A stretch of DNA of 29,630 nucleotides from Proteiniphilum sp. UBA5384 (GTDB lineage: Bacteria > Bacteroidota > Bacteroidia > Bacteroidales > Dysgonomonadaceae). The stretch lies in assembly GCF_002410825.1 (NCBI RefSeq), contig NZ_DHOS01000068.1, positions 1 to 29,630 on the forward strand, in the 5' to 3' direction. The notes beneath the pieces were generated by a model that worked only from the letters and a program-made list of their open reading frames with translations, was not told the DNA's origin and ran no database searches. This document shows, one piece after another, positions 27,112 through 29,630 of this stretch; position 1 is the stretch's first letter, and every line of letters starts with the position of its first letter. A program made the translations under genes and the position numbers.

Positions 27112-29394
27112 TTACCGTTTCACCGTGAAAGTATATCTTCCCGATCCTACGGTTTCGATTACCGAAAAGCCATTTTCTTGTCGGTATGGAACAGGTCTGT
27201 CATCCATGAGAACGGTCATTTGTTTTGATAAAAATGGAAGTTGTATCTCAGCCGTTGTATTGGCTGGAATATCGACTTCAAGACGGAATGATTCTCCCGA
27301 GCGATTGATAAAGCTTACAAACACATTACCTTTTATGGTTGGATGTTTAATTTCAGCTGACTCCAACGATCCGGGCTGTGGCTTGATTCTGATCTTCTGG
27401 AATCCCGGCTCTAAAGGTTCAATTCCCATTAGCTTGCGGGGTATTAGGTTGGCGGGGGCCGCACCCCAAGCATGATTCCAGTCTTGGTTTGGTTTGTATT
27501 TGTTGTCCCATGCCTCCATTGTGATGGTGGAGCCGGCACGGATCATATTGTACCAACTTCTTTCGTCTGTTGAGGTTAGTAGTTGTAATCCATATTCAGC
27601 ATCGTGCGCATCGTACAGGGCGTCCAGCAGGAATTGTGAGCCATATACACTGCATGCCATTCCACGGGATCGAATAAACTCCAATATTTTGTCAACCCGC
27701 TTTTCGGGTACCAATCCGAAGGCGAGTGGAAACATGTTCGCATGAAGTGATGCGTGATTGGTTCCTATGCCGTCTACGTATATACTTCTTTTCTTATCAA
27801 AAAGATGAGTGTTGAAAAGCTGTTTTAGTCTGTTTGCTTTTTCTATATAATATGACTGGTCGTTTTCTTTCCCCAGTACTTTCGCAATGCGTGCCATCAG
27901 GGTTAAAGCCCGGTAATGATAAGCATTGACCACCGTGTTGATATCGGTAAAGACAAAACCATCCGTTTCACCGCCTTTCTCTTTTTCCAATCCAAGAATA
28001 CCAGTGTGTGGCCAATCAACAATATCACGTAATTGCCCATCGAAGTGAATCGATTGAAGCACTTCTGGAGTCACTTTTCCGGTTCGGGTACTGATAAAGC
28101 CATCCTGATCAGCAAGTGCTGTAAGTGATTTAGCTTTCAGATCATCATAAAAATGTTCCAATGAAAGTGTATTCCCCGTATACATGTAATCCTCCCACGC
28201 CATCAGGACAGATTGAAGGATCCACTCGGTGGGCCATGTGGGATGGTGAATCAGGTACTCGTGGGTATATCTTGCCATACTGTAGTCACGTGCCATACTA
28301 TAGTGCGACAACTGATTGATTAAGGCATCGGCTTCATAGGGAATTCTTTCCCGATCGCCATCTATGTATACGCCTAAAAAGGAGGTGGCTTTTATGGAGT
28401 ATTCACTAATGTCCCATACTTGATTTAATACCGTGTCGGAGCTATGAAAACAGGATTTCTTCTCGCTGAATGGATAAAAAACGGTTTCACGCACCAAGTC
28501 TTTTTCTTGTAACGGATGGGTATAGTTCTCTATTTCGCAATAGCGAAAAGGGGTTACCTCTCCAATATACCGCGGCATCAAGACTGCCTGTGGACCTGTA
28601 TTTCTTTTATCGGGACGAATCGCGATCACGTAGGTGTTCCATCCTTTTTTTGGCATGACGGAGTAACGAGAATATCGGATGGAACCGGAAGGGGATCTAT
28701 CGACCCTGCCCTCTTTGAAGGCTTCTCCCAAGTGAATTATTACGGTGTCTGTACCGGTGCAGGAGTAGAGGTTGACACGCAATCTCCCGAAAGAGGCTTT
28801 CCCGAAATCCGCAAGATAGGTTTTATCGTTTACCCTTTTCATCACTATAGGATAATCATCTTCTTTTTGGAGCGGATACCTGTCGGTGGAGTAGTCTAAG
28901 AAAGAATCAGACGTTTTAAAACGGGAGATCTCTGAGAACGTGGACTCATTCCCGTGATTATCCCATATTTTCACTTTCCAGAAATAAACTTTTCCCGTTT
29001 CGAGTTGCCTTCCTCCGTATGGAATATTAATGGATTGGCTGCTATTCACCTTTTCCGTATCCCACAAGTCGGCAGAGTCTCGGATCAACAGACGTTTATC
29101 AGACGCTATCAATAACCGATAAGCGGATTGTTCTGTGTTGTTCTTCGAAGTGGCAATCATCCATCCGAATGTGGGATTTTGTGTGCTGATCTCGATAAAC
29201 TGATAATTCTCTTGGTGAACTATCGCTTCTTCCAATGGAGTGGGAACGGGATAACCGTTTAAGAACACCTGTCCGGTATTACATAACATGTTTACTGTTA
29301 ATCCATGAAGTGTTGGTATCCCTTCTGCCCGTGCTATGAGACATCCGCCCAGAAGTAGCAATAACTTTAACGATAAACGGTGTCTTAATTTCAT
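27112..29394 (-). CDS. GH78-type alpha-L-rhamnosidase, compact form
   Basis: Predicted exported alpha-L-rhamnosidase of 760 residues. The N-terminus MKLRHRLSLKLLLLLGGCLI has a hydrophobic core ending LGGC, which could be a lipobox (C18); cleavage near ARAEG by ordinary signal peptidase is the alternative. A fibronectin-type domain (about 65-160, NPTFGWMIATS, YRLLIASDKR) precedes a beta domain (about 185-295), the (alpha/alpha)6 barrel (about 305-650) and a C-terminal beta domain. YIDGDRERIPYEAD (343-356) corresponds to the GH78 acid motif, with E349 as the probable acid, and STITMEAWD gives the probable base E627. It lacks the extra 165-350 segment of the larger GH78 in this window. Its ATG overlaps the stop codon of the AraC-type gene by 4 bp, so the two are probably translated together. 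Confidence 0.93.
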   Translation of the reverse strand: MKLRHRLSLKLLLLLGGCLIARAEGIPTLHGLTVNMLCNTGQVFLNGYPVPTPLEEAIVHQENYQFIEISTQNPTFGWMIATSKNNTEQSAYRLLIASDKRLLIRDSADLWDTEKVNSSQSINIPYGGRQLETGKVYFWKVKIWDNHGNESTFSEISRFKTSDSFLDYSTDRYPLQKEDDYPIVMKRVNDKTYLADFGKASFGRLRVNLYSCTGTDTVIIHLGEAFKEGRVDRSPSGSIRYSRYSVMPKKGWNTYVIAIRPDKRNTGPQAVLMPRYIGEVTPFRYCEIENYTHPLQEKDLVRETVFYPFSEKKSCFHSSDTVLNQVWDISEYSIKATSFLGVYIDGDRERIPYEADALINQLSHYSMARDYSMARYTHEYLIHHPTWPTEWILQSVLMAWEDYMYTGNTLSLEHFYDDLKAKSLTALADQDGFISTRTGKVTPEVLQSIHFDGQLRDIVDWPHTGILGLEKEKGGETDGFVFTDINTVVNAYHYRALTLMARIAKVLGKENDQSYYIEKANRLKQLFNTHLFDKKRSIYVDGIGTNHASLHANMFPLAFGLVPEKRVDKILEFIRSRGMACSVYGSQFLLDALYDAHDAEYGLQLLTSTDERSWYNMIRAGSTITMEAWDNKYKPNQDWNHAWGAAPANLIPRKLMGIEPLEPGFQKIRIKPQPGSLESAEIKHPTIKGNVFVSFINRSGESFRLEVDIPANTTAEIQLPFLSKQMTVLMDDRPVPYRQENGFSVIETVGSGRYTFTVKR

Positions 29395-29630
29395 GCCGAT
29401 CTTTGTTTTACTCTCCCTAAATTCCTGTATTCCATGGGAGTGAGTCCTACTCTTTTTTTGAAGAAGGAGAGGAAATATTCATAGGAACTGAAATTTAACT
29501 CATAGGAAATCTCCTTGATAGAATGATTTGTTTCGGCCAGCAACTCTTTTGCTTTACGGAGCTTTAATTCCTGAAAATATTGCGCCGGCGCATATCCGGT
29601 ATATTCTTTAAATACCTTTCTGAACAAGGA
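29391..29630 (-). CDS. AraC-family transcriptional regulator, C-terminal part (runs off window)
   Basis: The last 79 or so codons of an AraC/XylS-type activator. Only the DNA-binding end is seen: FRKVFKEYTGYAPAQYFQEL is the end of the first helix-turn-helix, followed by KLRKAKELLAETNHSIKEIS and the second helix-turn-helix YELNFSSYEYFLSFFKKRVG, finishing LTPMEYR, the family signature. The frame is open at the window edge, so the N-terminal sensing or dimerisation part cannot be described; it may be a stand-alone AraC protein or the end of a hybrid two-component regulator. Its TGA overlaps the ATG of the GH78 gene (ATGA). By position it could respond to rhamnose-containing ligands, which is inference. 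Confidence 0.92.
   Translation of the reverse strand, partial: SLFRKVFKEYTGYAPAQYFQELKLRKAKELLAETNHSIKEISYELNFSSYEYFLSFFKKRVGLTPMEYRNLGRVKQRSA

Noticed and set aside
1..29630. CRISPR arrays, tRNA, rRNA or defence systems
   Set aside because: No regularly spaced repeats, cloverleaf-like sequences or defence-gene motifs were seen in the window.

Overview
The window looks like a chromosomal segment of a Bacteroidota bacterium, probably order Bacteroidales. The evidence is tandem SusC/SusD-type nutrient-uptake pairs, lipoproteins with Bacteroidota-style lipoboxes, AT-rich start regions without Shine-Dalgarno motifs, a TAnnTTTG-type promoter box, and insertion sequence (IS) types common in this group. 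No rRNA, tRNA or CRISPR array is visible, and genus or species cannot be fixed from the sequence.

Almost all intact genes lie on the minus strand and form one polysaccharide utilization locus (PUL). Read in the direction of transcription, from high to low coordinates, it runs: canonical SusC-like TonB-dependent transporter (23222-19887), SusD-like lipoprotein (19875-18091), a second short SusC-like transporter (18054-15175), a second SusD-like lipoprotein (15156-13447), a DUF1735-type surface lipoprotein (13416-12325), two adjacent DUF1680/GH127-type glycosidases (12214-10088 and 10037-8049), a GH5 hydrolase resembling endoglycoceramidases (7999-6479), a large GH78 alpha-L-rhamnosidase (6304-2687) and an S1-type sulfatase (2198-711). 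Gaps from 23222 to 6479 are short (11-128 bp), which suggests one operon. The sulfatase sits behind a 488-bp gap that holds a possible MITE-like insertion and may have its own promoter.

At the right edge a second, smaller GH78 (29394-27112) overlaps by 4 bp the 3' end of an AraC-type regulator that runs off the window. It faces the same way as the PUL but is separated from it by about 3.4 kb of decayed mobile DNA (23621-27040): an ISL3-family element with recognisable inverted repeats but a frameshifted transposase, an IS21 istA start fragment, an IS66 transposase C-terminal fragment and a tyrosine-recombinase fragment. A further IS5-like transposase relic lies at the left edge (411-600), so relics flank the PUL on both sides.

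Together the enzymes point to a glycan or glycoconjugate with terminal alpha-L-rhamnose, beta-L-arabinofuranose (or a related sugar handled by the DUF1680 enzymes), sulfate esters and a beta-linked core cut by the GH5 enzyme. The two SusC/D pairs would import the products. The exact substrate is inference. The most unusual points are the short SusC without its usual N-terminal extension, the tandem DUF1680 enzymes with different export signals, the sulfatase with serine at the modified position, the large extra domain in the 1205-residue GH78, and the possible 239-bp insertion with 11-bp flanking repeats.
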